From Leucobacter chironomi DSM 19883 (GTDB lineage Bacteria > Actinomycetota > Actinomycetes > Actinomycetales > Microbacteriaceae): a DNA stretch of 64,000 nucleotides. The notes under the pieces are model-generated. The model made no database searches. It saw only the letters and a list, made by a program, of their open reading frames with translations, and had not been told where the DNA came from. The stretch is from assembly GCF_000421845.1 (NCBI RefSeq), contig NZ_ATXU01000003.1, positions 124,001 through 188,000 of the forward strand, written 5' to 3'. The position numbers and the translations under genes are program-made. Below, one piece after another: positions 49,851-58,144 of the stretch. How positions within the stretch are numbered: position 1 is the first letter of the stretch; the number at the start of each line of letters is the position of its first letter.

Positions 49851-50935
49851 GATGTCCTCGATTCGGTGGCGTAGGGATCGGTGTGGAACCAGGCCTTCGC
49901 GGCCCAGAGTGAGACGTAGACCAAGCCCACGAGCACGGGCACTTCGATGAGCGGGCCGACGACCCCGGCCAAGGCCTGGCCGGATGCCGCGCCGAAGGTG
50001 CCGATCGCGACCGCGATGGCGAGCTCGAAGTTGTTGCCCGCGGCGGTGAACGCGAGCGTCGTGGACCGCGCGTAGCCCAGGCCGAGAGCCTTGCCCAGCA
50101 GGATGCCGGCGAACCACATCAGCGCGAAGTAGACCAGCAGCGGCAGCGCGATACGGGCGACGTCCATTGGGTGGGAGGTGACCTGTTCGCCCTGCAGGGC
50201 GAACAGCAGCACGATCGTGAACAGCAGACCGTACAGCGCCCACGGCCCGATCCTCGAAAGGAACTTCTCCTCGTACCAGTCGCGCCCCTTGCGCTTCTCG
50301 CCGATGAACCGGGACGCGAAGCCCGCGACGAGCGGGATGCCGAGGAACACGAGCACGTTCAATGCGATCTGCCAGACCGAGATCTCCAGCCCCTGCGCAT
50401 CCAGTCCGAGCCAGCCCGGCAGCACGGTCAGGTAGAACCAGCCCAGCACCGAGAACATCACGACCTGGAAGACCGAGTTGATCGCGACCAGCACCGCGGT
50501 AGCCTCCCGGTCACCGCAGGCGAGATCGTTCCAGATCACCACCATCGCGATGCAGCGGGCGAGCCCGACGATGATCAGCCCGGTCCGGTACTCCGGCAGG
50601 TCGGGCAGGAAGATCCACGCGAGCGCGAACATGACCGCGGGCCCCACGAGCCAGTTCAGCACGAGCGAGGAGACCAGGAGCTTCTTGTCGCCGGTGACGG
50701 CTGCGACCTTGTCGTAGCGGACCTTCGCGAGCACCGGGTACATCATCACCAGCAGGCCCAGCCCGATCGGGATCGAGATCCCGCCGACCTCCATCGCAGA
50801 GAGCGCGTCCGACAGGGCGGGCACGAAACGGCCGAGCAGGAGGCCCGCGACCATCGCGAGGCCGATCCAGAGCGGCAGCCACTTGTCGAGCGTGGAGAGC
50901 CGCCTCGGGGCGGTGCGGGTCAGGGTGTCGGTCAT
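49847..50935 (-). CDS. acr3: Arsenite efflux permease, ACR3 family
   Basis: The 362-residue protein has about ten membrane helices and exports arsenite. The family's key cysteine is in GLARCIAMVVIWNDLACGD, and the conserved glutamate is in AAGNNFELAIAVAIGTFG. The N-terminal DKWLPLWIGLAMVAGLLLGRFVP is typical. It is coupled by overlaps to trxA upstream and to the regulator-reductase fusion downstream. Confidence 0.94.
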   Translation of the reverse strand: MTDTLTRTAPRRLSTLDKWLPLWIGLAMVAGLLLGRFVPALSDALSAMEVGGISIPIGLGLLVMMYPVLAKVRYDKVAAVTGDKKLLVSSLVLNWLVGPAVMFALAWIFLPDLPEYRTGLIIVGLARCIAMVVIWNDLACGDREATAVLVAINSVFQVVMFSVLGWFYLTVLPGWLGLDAQGLEISVWQIALNVLVFLGIPLVAGFASRFIGEKRKGRDWYEEKFLSRIGPWALYGLLFTIVLLFALQGEQVTSHPMDVARIALPLLVYFALMWFAGILLGKALGLGYARSTTLAFTAAGNNFELAIAVAIGTFGAASGQALAGVVGPLIEVPVLVGLVYVSLWAAKAWFHTDPYATESRTS

Positions 50936-51258
50936 GCGATTAGCTCCTCGATCTTCGCCGCGTAGACGGGTTTCGGGTGCGCGCCGATCAGCACGTCCAC
51001 GCGCTCCCCGTTCCGGTAGAAGCCGAGGGTCGGGATCGAGGTCACGCCGGCCGCGGTCACGGTCTCGGGGTTCTGGTCGGCGTCGATCTTCACGATCTTC
51101 ACCCGGCCCTCGTACTCGCCGGCGAGCTGGTCCAGGATCGGGGCGATCGCCCTGCACGGGCCGCACCAGGTCGCCCAGATGTCGACCACGACGGGCAGCT
51201 CGGACTCGAGCACCTCGGCCTGGAAGGTGGCGTCGGTGACGGGGGTGACGGTGCTCAT
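50932..51258 (-). CDS. trxA: Thioredoxin
   Basis: The 108-residue protein has the active site [13 protein letters not shown] and the cis-proline loop [11 protein letters not shown]. It provides electrons for arsenate reductase. Its start and stop overlap trxB and acr3 by four bases each, so electron donor, pump and reductase are made together. Confidence 0.94.
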   Translation of the reverse strand: MSTVTPVTDATFQAEVLESELPVVVDIWATWCGPCRAIAPILDQLAGEYEGRVKIVKIDADQNPETVTAAGVTSIPTLGFYRNGERVDVLIGAHPKPVYAAKIEELIA

Positions 51259-52229
51259 ACGGAGACCTCCAGAACAGGCTCGGAAACGGTGGCGGGTGCG
51301 AGGTGCGACAGGTAGTGCTGGGCGTCCTGCGCGGCCGCGCAGCCGGTGCCCGCGGCGGTGATCGCCTGCCGATACGTGTGGTCGACGAGATCCCCGGCCG
51401 CGAACACCCCGGCCAGATTCGTCCGCGTCGACGGGTGCGCGACCCGCACGTACCCGTCCGCGTCGGTGTCGACCTGCCCAGTCACGAGCTCGGAGCGCGG
51501 GTCGTGCCCGATCGCGACGAACACCCCCGTCGCGTCGAGCCTCCGCTCGGCCCCGGTGATCGTGTCGCGCAGCGTGAGCCCGGTGACCTGCTCGTCGCCG
51601 AGGATCGCGGCGACCTCGCTGTTCCAGGCGACCTCGATCTTCGGATCGTCCAGCACGCGCTGTGCCATGATTCTCGACGCTCGGAACTCGTCCCGGCGGT
51701 GCACGACGGTGACTTTCGATGCGAACCGGGTGAGGAACAGCGCCTCCTCCATCGCGGAATCCCCGCCACCGATCACGGCGATCTCCTTGTCGCGGAAGAA
51801 GAACCCGTCGCAGGTCGCGCACCAGGACACTCCGTGCCCCGACAGGCGCTCTTCCTCGGGGAGGCCGAGCTTGCGGTACGCGGAACCCATCGTCAGGATC
51901 ACCGCCCGCGCCCGGTACGTCATCCCGGCACCCGTCTCGAGGGTCTTCACGTCGCCGTCGAGCTCGAGGCGAATCGCGTCGTCGTAGACGATCCGAGCGC
52001 CGAACCGCTCAGCCTGCGCCCGCATCGACTCCATCAGCTCCGGCCCCTGCACGCCATCGACGAAGCCGGGGAAGTTCTCCACCTCGGTCGTCGTCATCAG
52101 CGCACCGCCCGCGGTGACCGAGCCCGCGATCACGTTCGGCGCAAGACCCGCGCGGGCCGCGTAGACCGCCGCGGTGTATCCGGCGGGACCGGACCCGACG
52201 ATGACCAGTTCGACTTCTTGATTCGACAT
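51255..52229 (-). CDS. trxB: Thioredoxin reductase
   Basis: The 324-residue NADPH/FAD enzyme has the N-terminal [18 protein letters not shown] dinucleotide fold, the redox pair CATCDGFFF, the NADPH fold [16 protein letters not shown] and the final FAD segment [14 protein letters not shown]. It recharges the thioredoxin encoded next to it. It is the first gene of the arsenic operon; the ArsR-type site lies 9 bp upstream. Confidence 0.95.
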   Translation of the reverse strand: MSNQEVELVIVGSGPAGYTAAVYAARAGLAPNVIAGSVTAGGALMTTTEVENFPGFVDGVQGPELMESMRAQAERFGARIVYDDAIRLELDGDVKTLETGAGMTYRARAVILTMGSAYRKLGLPEEERLSGHGVSWCATCDGFFFRDKEIAVIGGGDSAMEEALFLTRFASKVTVVHRRDEFRASRIMAQRVLDDPKIEVAWNSEVAAILGDEQVTGLTLRDTITGAERRLDATGVFVAIGHDPRSELVTGQVDTDADGYVRVAHPSTRTNLAGVFAAGDLVDHTYRQAITAAGTGCAAAQDAQHYLSHLAPATVSEPVLEVSV

Positions 52230-52237
52230 ACTTCTAT

Positions 52238-52254
52238 ATTGACATCTATCGAAT
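52238..52254 (-). promoter_or_regulatory. ArsR-type operator before trxB
   Basis: ATTGACATCTATCGAAT (minus strand ATTCGATAGATGTCAAT) is the imperfect palindrome usual for actinobacterial ArsR sites. It lies 9 bp before the trxB start. The fused ArsR-ArsC protein is the likely ligand, which places the whole five-gene operon under arsenite control. Confidence 0.6.
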
Positions 52255-52358
52255 CAGTTCGCGAGCCCATGCCGGCTTTGTCACCGGATGTTCACCTACC
52301 GTGCTCAGGCAGGGCTGCCAACGCCCTTCGCGCGTGACCTCCGCATCATCGACGAACA

Positions 52359-53420
52359 GTGCATGAAAAGTGCACTCTTCAACAATCGGACCTACCAGTA
52401 GAGGTGCTCGAGCGCTTCACGCACGAGCTCGACGTGTATTCGATCGACGAGGCGTTCGCCGCGGTGGATCGTCGGACTTCGGCCGATCCCGAGGCCATGT
52501 CGGTGCTCGGGCGCACAATCAGAGACGAGGTGCGCCGGCTCGTCGGCGTGCCCGTCTGCGTCGGGATCGCGCCGACCCGCACCCTCGCGAAGCTCGCGAA
52601 CCGCGCGGCCAAGAAGATCCCGGTCTTCGAAGGGGTGTGCGTGTGGCCGGCGACGCGGGAGGCGTGGCGCGAGCAGCTGATGCGCCGACTGCCGGTCTCG
52701 GAGGTCTGGGGGATCGCGCGGCGCCTCGAGCGGCGGCTCGCAGGGTACGGCATCACCTCCGTGTGGGATCTCGCCACCGCGGATCCTGCGCAGATCCGAC
52801 GCTGCTTTTCCGTGGTCGTCATGCGTACCGCGCTCGAGCTGCGCGGGGTCGCGTGCATCGGCCCGGAGGAGGATCGCACGGGGAAGAAAGACGAGCTGAT
52901 CGTGTCGCGTTCCTTCTCAGAGAAGGTGTCCACGATTGAGGGGATGCGGCAGGCGCTCTCGATCTATGCGCAGCAGGCCGCGGCGCGCCTGGTGAAGCAC
53001 CGGCAGGTGGCGAAGTCGGTGCAGGCGTTCGCCGGCACGAGTCACTGGCACGAGCAGCAGCACTATCCGGCTGTCCGGGTGCCGCTCCCCTATCCGACGG
53101 CCGATCCGGTCATGCTGACGCGAGCGGCACATCTGCTGCTCCCGCAGATTCAGGAGGGAACGCGGTATGCGCGGGCCGGGCTCCTGCTTACGGATCTGCA
53201 CGCGGCTGAGGCGCACCAGGCCCTCGAGTTGTTCAGGCACGTCCACGAGGATGCGAGTATCGCGACGCTCGTGGACGCGGTGCAGAAGAAGGCCGGCCGA
53301 GAGGTGCTCGGGCTCGGCTATGGCGGTCTCCGGCCCGGCCCGGCCTGGCAGATGAAGCGTGGACTGCTGACGCCCAGGGCGACAACTCATTGGGACGAGC
53401 TCATGATCGTCCGGGCGTAG
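52359..53420 (+). pseudogene. 5'-truncated Y-family DNA polymerase gene (ImpB/MucB/SamB, UmuC-like)
   Basis: The remaining frame encodes the fingers, thumb and little-finger parts: VLERFTHELDVYSIDEAFAAV with the catalytic SIDEAF, GIAPTRTLAKLANRAAKK, and SEVWGIARRLERRLAGYGI. The first 70-100 residues, including the first catalytic Asp and the steric-gate region, are missing. Family similarity begins abruptly near 52400. Upstream lies the arsenic operon's control region. The fragment has no natural start, so it is a pseudogene created by insertion, or a fragment carried at an element edge. Confidence 0.82.
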
Positions 53421-53459
53421 GGCCGACTACCGTCTGCAGCTACGACTGTGCTGAAGCTC

Positions 53460-53819
53460 TCAGGAGTCGAAGATGTCTCCGAGGAACTCGAAGGGACTCT
53501 TCTTTTTGCGGTAGCGGGGGTCGCGTTGGCGATCGTCGGAGTAGCCGCCGCGTCGGTCACCGTGGTGGCCTTCTCGTCGGCGGTCGTCGTGATGACTGTC
53601 GCGACGTCGATCGTCGTACCGGGGTGCCTCGTAGTCGTCATAGCGGGGTTCTGCATACTGCGAGCCTGGCGCCGCGTCGCTTTCGGCCTGCATACGCTCG
53701 AGGATCTTGTCTAGCTCGCCCCGGTCGAGCCAGATGCCCCGGCACTGCGGGCAGTAGTCGACTTCGACTCCCTGTCGCTCGCTCATCAACAGGGTGGTTC
53801 CATCGCTGGGGCAGTTCAT
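53460..53819 (-). CDS. TFIIB-type zinc-ribbon protein
   Basis: The 119-residue protein has an N-terminal zinc ribbon (MNCPSDGTTLLMSERQGVEVDYCPQCRGIWLDRGELDKIL), with a single Cys near the start and a CPQC pair. A strongly charged tail of Arg, Asp, His and Tyr repeats follows (DDRRRDSHHDDRRREGHH) and ends in FEFLGDIFDS. The zinc-ribbon family is conserved but its role is unknown; it is often near redox or protease genes. Confidence 0.85.
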   Translation of the reverse strand: MNCPSDGTTLLMSERQGVEVDYCPQCRGIWLDRGELDKILERMQAESDAAPGSQYAEPRYDDYEAPRYDDRRRDSHHDDRRREGHHGDRRGGYSDDRQRDPRYRKKKSPFEFLGDIFDS

Positions 53820-53901
53820 GATGTCAGCGTAAAGCAGCCGGGTCGCTCCCTGGCTGTGAAGTTGACTGCCGCAGCCTGGGAGTTCGTCGCGCGTTGCCGA
53901 G

Positions 53902-54516
53902 TCAGAGTCGGAACTCCAAGAGCCAGTCGACGGCGAGCTGCGCGACGGTGGCGACAATGACGAAGTGGAGGAGGATCGCGACCCATGCCCAGGACGCGAA
54001 TCCTTTGAGCGCGCGCATGGCGGAGTCGCCCGGGAGGAGGAGGCCGTCGGCGCCGGCTTTCGCGACGGTGACCCACCAGAGCGGGATCATGGCCGTCCAG
54101 ACGACCATGCACCAGGGGCAGAGGGTGCCGAGAGAGTAGAAGCTCTGGTGCTGCAGCCAGGTGATGAAGACGATGCCTCCGAGGAGGCCGAGGCAGTAGA
54201 GCCGCCAGAACCATTGGGCGAAGTGTGCTCCGGCGAGGATCGCGGCCCCGACGAGGATCGGCGCGGTGAAGGCGGTGACGCCGATGATGGTGTTGGAGAA
54301 CCCGAAGAGGGAACCCTGCCAGGAGTCCATGTTCGGCCCGCAGGTGACGAGCTTCGAGATGTTGCAGTTGGGCGCGTGGGTGGGTTCCTGCAGGGTCTTG
54401 ATGTACTCGGTGAGCAGTTCGAAGGAGGCGAACCAGCCGACGATGCCGGCCACGATCGAGAACCAGGCGAAGCCGATGCGTCGTCGGCGTAGCGGTGTCT
54501 CAGCGCTCGTGGTCAT
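53902..54516 (-). CDS. Vitamin K epoxide reductase family (VKOR) protein
   Basis: The 204-residue protein has five membrane helices and the VKOR cysteines: an early pair (NCNISKLVTC) and the active-site TLCPWC. It reoxidises disulfide-forming partners by passing electrons to quinone outside the membrane. Actinobacteria use VKOR in place of DsbB. The neighbouring cupredoxin and copper genes suggest that it supports disulfide formation in exported metal proteins (inference). Confidence 0.92.
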   Translation of the reverse strand: MTTSAETPLRRRRIGFAWFSIVAGIVGWFASFELLTEYIKTLQEPTHAPNCNISKLVTCGPNMDSWQGSLFGFSNTIIGVTAFTAPILVGAAILAGAHFAQWFWRLYCLGLLGGIVFITWLQHQSFYSLGTLCPWCMVVWTAMIPLWWVTVAKAGADGLLLPGDSAMRALKGFASWAWVAILLHFVIVATVAQLAVDWLLEFRL

Positions 54517-54617
54517 GGTTCGAATCTACACAAGGGGAGGCTGAACGGATGACGGCTGCTCGATACGAATGCAGCGGCCGGGCAGAGGCGCTCTGCATGC
54601 GGGATCCTGGGCACGGG

Positions 54618-54998
54618 TCAGTCGGCCGTCACGTTGACGACGCCTTTCATCTCCGCGTGAATGGAACAGTCGTATTCGTAGCTGCCGGCCTGGTCGAAGA
54701 CATGGGTGAAGCTGCCCTGTCGCATGAGATCGCTCACGAAGCTCGCATCCTGGGCGACGACATCGTGCTCGTTCTGTCCCTCGAACACCCAGCGCACCGC
54801 TTCGCCCTCGGCAACCTCGACCTCGGCTATGTCGTAGGCGTTGTCGTAGGCCCGTACCGTGACGGCGGGGGCGGCGTCCTCGGCAGAGGGGGTGACCTCG
54901 GGCTTCGTGGCGGCACAGGCGGCGAGTCCTCCGAGCAGGCCGACTGTTAGGACGGCTCCGAGGGCGTGCACGAGGATGCGGCGAGTGTCGGCGTCCAT
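54618..54998 (-). CDS. Cupredoxin-domain lipoprotein
   Basis: The 126-residue exported lipoprotein has lipobox GLAAC and a cupredoxin beta-sandwich. Copper ligands are His in NEHDVVA and the Cys, His and Met in YDCSIHAEMKG. This is the blue-copper pattern of plastocyanin-like carriers; it may accept or buffer periplasmic copper. ATG 54998 is the first start giving a normal lipoprotein signal. Confidence 0.88.
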   Translation of the reverse strand: MDADTRRILVHALGAVLTVGLLGGLAACAATKPEVTPSAEDAAPAVTVRAYDNAYDIAEVEVAEGEAVRWVFEGQNEHDVVAQDASFVSDLMRQGSFTHVFDQAGSYEYDCSIHAEMKGVVNVTAD

Positions 54999-55080
54999 GG
55001 TGTCTCTCTTACTCTCGATTTCTGGGTTAGTGTGGGCGTGCGACGCGGGACTGCTCTCCCGGTGTCGACTCGGCGGCGCT

Positions 55081-56139
55081 CTACCGGGTTCCCCGCTCCT
55101 TCGGCGCGGAGGTGTGCTGGATGAGGTCGATGCGCTGCCGGCCGTACCCGCCCCGTGTGAAGACGCGCAGCGTGAGCCAGGCGAAGAGCGCAAGACCGGC
55201 GATCTGGCCGATCAGTCCGGCGGCGCTGCCGTCGCCTGTGGTCTGCGCGGTTTCCCCGGTGAGGCCCGACGCCATGATGCCGAAAGCGACGTAGTTGTTG
55301 ACGACGTGGATCGCGATCGCTGCCTCGAGGCCGCCGGTGCGCCAGGTGAGCCAGGCGGATACTGCGCCAAGCAACCCGACGGCGAGGAGTCCCCAGATGT
55401 CGTAGATGTGGAGGGACGCGAAGCCGATCGAGGGGATCAGGATCGCGAACCAGGGGTTTCTGAGCCAGGCTCCCAGCACCTGCATGAAGAGTCCCCGGAA
55501 GACGATCTCTTCGGCAGTGGATTGCAGCGGCACCAGGAGCAGCACGAGCAGCATCGATAGCAGCGCGGCGCGTGCATCGAAGGCAGTCTCGTTCGCAGCC
55601 GCTGCAGGGTCGGTGGCGGGCTCGAGGAGCACGCCTGCGGCGATACCGACGAGGTTCATCACGGCGATCGCGAGCACGGAGATGACGAACAGTCGCCCGA
55701 GCAGCCCCCAGCGCATGCGGGCCGCGACTGACCAGATCAGGCCGATGGGCCGCATGCCGAGGACGAGCATCGCGAGCAGCACCGCCGGGAGCATGATGAT
55801 GATCGACACCATGCTCACGAGTACCGAGACGGGCCGTTGGGTGTCGAGCGCCGCGGCAGTGCCGGCGGCGACCTGCGCCGGATAGTCGGGATCCGTGAGC
55901 AGGAGCACTGGGATGACGGCCACGGTGACTACCACGGTGAGGATGCCGAAGAAGGCCCCTGACAGCAGGAGCAGGGCGAGCGGTTTCCACCATCGGTAGG
56001 CGGAGGTGCCGCGCAGCAGGCTGTGGTAGTCGAGCGGTTCGGTCTCCATGATGCGCAGCTGCGGCGGCGTGCCCCGTGCCCAGCCCCAGGACGGCGACAC
56101 TGCAGACGGCGCGTGGGGCTCGGACTCGGGGCTGGACAT
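55081..56139 (-). CDS. CPBP family intramembrane glutamic protease
   Basis: The 352-residue membrane protein has about eight helices. The CPBP (ABI) motifs are present: TAEEIVFRGLFMQVLG with the catalytic EE-x3-R, FASLHIYDIWG, and the HVVNNYVAFG region. Such proteases cut membrane substrates or process peptides. A second member lies 1.2 kb away, flanking the copper genes, and both may process components of this cluster. It ends close to the cupredoxin gene. Confidence 0.9.
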   Translation of the reverse strand: MSSPESEPHAPSAVSPSWGWARGTPPQLRIMETEPLDYHSLLRGTSAYRWWKPLALLLLSGAFFGILTVVVTVAVIPVLLLTDPDYPAQVAAGTAAALDTQRPVSVLVSMVSIIIMLPAVLLAMLVLGMRPIGLIWSVAARMRWGLLGRLFVISVLAIAVMNLVGIAAGVLLEPATDPAAAANETAFDARAALLSMLLVLLLVPLQSTAEEIVFRGLFMQVLGAWLRNPWFAILIPSIGFASLHIYDIWGLLAVGLLGAVSAWLTWRTGGLEAAIAIHVVNNYVAFGIMASGLTGETAQTTGDGSAAGLIGQIAGLALFAWLTLRVFTRGGYGRQRIDLIQHTSAPKERGTR

Positions 56140-56160
56140 GCGGGGAACTGCGGTTGCGGC

Positions 56161-56550
56161 TCAGGCGGGGGCGTTCGTCGGCTGCTGCGCGCGGTAGCGG
56201 CGGGCGCGGACGAAGGAGGCGATGCCGACGGCGAGGAATACGAGGAGCACGACGAAGGTGACGGTGCTCGCGATCACGGCGTTCGGTCGCTCGGCGGTGC
56301 CGGCGAAGAGTTCCCCGATCTTCATCACGTTCATCGCGGTGCCGGCGATGCCGAGGAGGGCGATCGCGAGGGCGGCGTGGATCGCGTGGCGGCGGGCTTT
56401 CGGCGCGCGTGAGATGACGGCTGCGACGAGGATGAGCACGCCGAGTGCGGAGGGGATGAGTGCGGTCATGCTGCTCGCGTCGGACGCGAAGTAGGCGACG
56501 ACGCCGGTGGCGGTGAGGATGCCGCCGACGGCGAAGGTGAGTCCGGTCAT
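56161..56550 (-). CDS. Small four-helix membrane protein
   Basis: The 129-residue protein has four hydrophobic helices (LTFAVGGILTATGVVAYFA, LIPSALGVLILVAAVIS, IHAALAIALLGIAGTAMNVM and AVIASTVTFVVLLVFLAVGIASF), with a basic C-terminal tail. AAAGGAAT precedes ATG 56550. The family was not recognised. It lies just upstream of the CPBP gene on the same strand, so the two are probably cotranscribed. Confidence 0.72.
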   Translation of the reverse strand: MTGLTFAVGGILTATGVVAYFASDASSMTALIPSALGVLILVAAVISRAPKARRHAIHAALAIALLGIAGTAMNVMKIGELFAGTAERPNAVIASTVTFVVLLVFLAVGIASFVRARRYRAQQPTNAPA

Positions 56551-56668
56551 GGTCAGTATTCCTTTCGCAGACGCCGCAGGGGTTCTGGGCCGCGCCGGGC
56601 GCCCGGGATGTCTCCTCCCCTCCCCCGGGTTCGGGGAACCTCGAGGGATGCGGGCCTTGGCCCGTACT

Positions 56669-56681
56669 CTACATGATGTAG
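56669..56681. promoter_or_regulatory. BlaI/CopY-type operator before the DUF5134 gene
   Basis: CTACATGATGTAG is a perfect palindrome of the form CTACA-N3-TGTAG. It starts 23 bp before GTG 56692. The same form occurs before copZ. Confidence 0.65.
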
Positions 56682-56691
56682 ATGTAAGCTC

Positions 56692-57306
56692 GTGGGTATG
56701 CTGGCTTCCCCGTGGAATCTGATTCTCACCGTCGTCTTCGCGTTCACCGGGGTGTACTGCCTCGTGCGCCTCATCGCGCACCGGCCCCCTCCCGGCGCGC
56801 GGCGCGGCCCGGTGCTCGAGTCGATGGCGATCCATCTCATGCACCTGGTGATGAGCGCCGGGATGATCGCGATGTGCTGGATGATGTCGATTCCGGCGGC
56901 GTCGAACTGGGCGCAGATCGTGGTCTTCACCGTACTTGCGCTCGCCCTAGTGCCGGGGCTCTGGAAGGCGCCGTTGCCGGCCCGCCGCGTCGATCTCGCC
57001 GGGCATATCTGGCTCGCTGGCGCGATGGTGTGGATGATCGCGGCGATGCCGCTGCTCATGGCGGACATGGGCGGCGGGGAGCACGGTGGCGGCCACGGAG
57101 AGGCCGCTGATGAGGCGATGATGTTGGCGATGACCACCCCGGTGTGGGTGGACGTCGTCAACGTGGTGTTTGTGGCTGGAAGCGCAGCGGTCGCACTGTG
57201 GTGGGCCTTCCGCGCGGCGACGGTTCGCGGGGATCGGTTGCACGCGCTCTGCCACTGCCTGATGGCGGCGGGGATGACGGCGATGCTGCTGCTCATGAAC
57301 GGGTAG
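56692..57306 (+). CDS. DUF5134 membrane protein
   Basis: The 204-residue protein has six helices. The His/Met-rich segments SMAIHLMHLVMSAGMIAMCWMM and MADMGGGEHGGGHGEAADEAMM are typical of DUF5134 proteins, which occur in actinobacterial copper loci. The GTG start lies 11 bp after a CTACA-N3-TGTAG palindrome; an in-frame ATG is at 56698. The metal-rich helices suggest copper binding or passage, but the function is unproven. Confidence 0.82.
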   Translation: MGMLASPWNLILTVVFAFTGVYCLVRLIAHRPPPGARRGPVLESMAIHLMHLVMSAGMIAMCWMMSIPAASNWAQIVVFTVLALALVPGLWKAPLPARRVDLAGHIWLAGAMVWMIAAMPLLMADMGGGEHGGGHGEAADEAMMLAMTTPVWVDVVNVVFVAGSAAVALWWAFRAATVRGDRLHALCHCLMAAGMTAMLLLMNG

Positions 57307-57314
57307 TCGGCCTG

Positions 57315-58130
57315 CTATGGCGCGACTTGGAAGAGAGTGGGCCAGAGCAGCAGCGCGAGCGGGTAGCCGACGAAGCTGACGATGTTGAGCAGCCAGTGCG
57401 CGACGATGAGCGGCAACGACCTCCCCCAGCGGTGGTAGACCCAGCCGAAGAGGAGCCCCATGACCACGTTGCCGATGAATGCGCCGATGCCCTGGTAGAG
57501 GTGGTAGCTGCCGCGCAGCAGTGCGCTTGAGACGATGGTGGAGATCGGGCCGACCCCGAGGCGTCGCATACGGTCGAAGAAGTAGGCGACGACGATGAGT
57601 TCCTCGCCGAGAGCTGCACGCAGGGCGGAGAGGATCAGCACGGGCACCGTCCACCAGTAGGCGTCGAGGGCGGTCGGTACGACGTTCGCGTTGATCCCGA
57701 TGATGCGCGAGAAGAGGTAGAACGCGAGCCCCGGGATCCCGATCGCAGCCGCGAGCACGACACCCCAGCCGGTGTCTGCCAGCCACCACCGGCCGCCCCT
57801 GCCGGGGAGCCGTCCGAGGCCGAGGTTTCCCAGGTGCGGGGCCGCTGTGCGCCAGAGCAGATACGCCACGAGCGCGACGGGTGCGAGTTCCCCCACGAAG
57901 CCGAGCAGCTGGTAGGCGAGGTCGAAGAGGGGCTGCTCGGCCAGCGGCCGGTTGATGGTGGCGGTCTGGGAGGCGAGCGCGGTCTCCTGGCTGAGGCGGC
58001 GCAGGATCGTGATGATCGACTGCACGCCCGCGTAGCCGAAAGACAGTGCGAGCACGATCGCGAGCTCCCAGCGCAGTCGACGCTTCGAGATCGGGGCAAC
58101 GTCGAAGCGCGCGTATTGGGGTGGTCGCAC
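57315..58130 (-). CDS. CPBP family intramembrane protease, second copy
   Basis: The 271-residue protein has about seven helices. The motifs are ALGEELIVVAYFFDRM (EE-x6-R region), GSYHLYQGIGAF and LIVAHWLLNIVSF, with the catalytic Glu pair and His intact. The start is GTG 58130, 15 bp after the CopA stop, so it is the last gene of the copZ-CtaG/CopD-copA operon. The spacing of Glu and Arg differs from the first copy and puts it in another CPBP branch. Confidence 0.82.
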   Translation of the reverse strand: MRPPQYARFDVAPISKRRLRWELAIVLALSFGYAGVQSIITILRRLSQETALASQTATINRPLAEQPLFDLAYQLLGFVGELAPVALVAYLLWRTAAPHLGNLGLGRLPGRGGRWWLADTGWGVVLAAAIGIPGLAFYLFSRIIGINANVVPTALDAYWWTVPVLILSALRAALGEELIVVAYFFDRMRRLGVGPISTIVSSALLRGSYHLYQGIGAFIGNVVMGLLFGWVYHRWGRSLPLIVAHWLLNIVSFVGYPLALLLWPTLFQVAP

Positions 58131-58144
58131 CTTTGAGAGCCCGT

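Larger units (their letters stand above)
12235..53420. mobile_element. Composite conjugative-type genomic island (boundaries approximate)
   Basis: This stretch gathers a MobF relaxase, an antirestriction-like protein, Prim-Pol primase, ParB-like protein, a type IV secretion gene set, a DNA methyltransferase, and copper, cadmium/lead and arsenic cassettes. It ends beside a 5'-truncated Y-family polymerase gene. Such gene mixes are typical of integrated plasmids or integrative conjugative elements. No integrase, replication initiator or VirD4-type coupling protein was found, and the ends are inferred from gene content rather than seen repeats. Confidence 0.5.

Noticed and set aside
53448-53714. 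Plus-strand frame with a hydrophobic segment antisense to the zinc-ribbon gene
   Set aside because: The zinc-ribbon protein on the minus strand has clear cysteine motifs and a proper start. The hydrophobic frame is a result of the complementary Arg/Asp codons.
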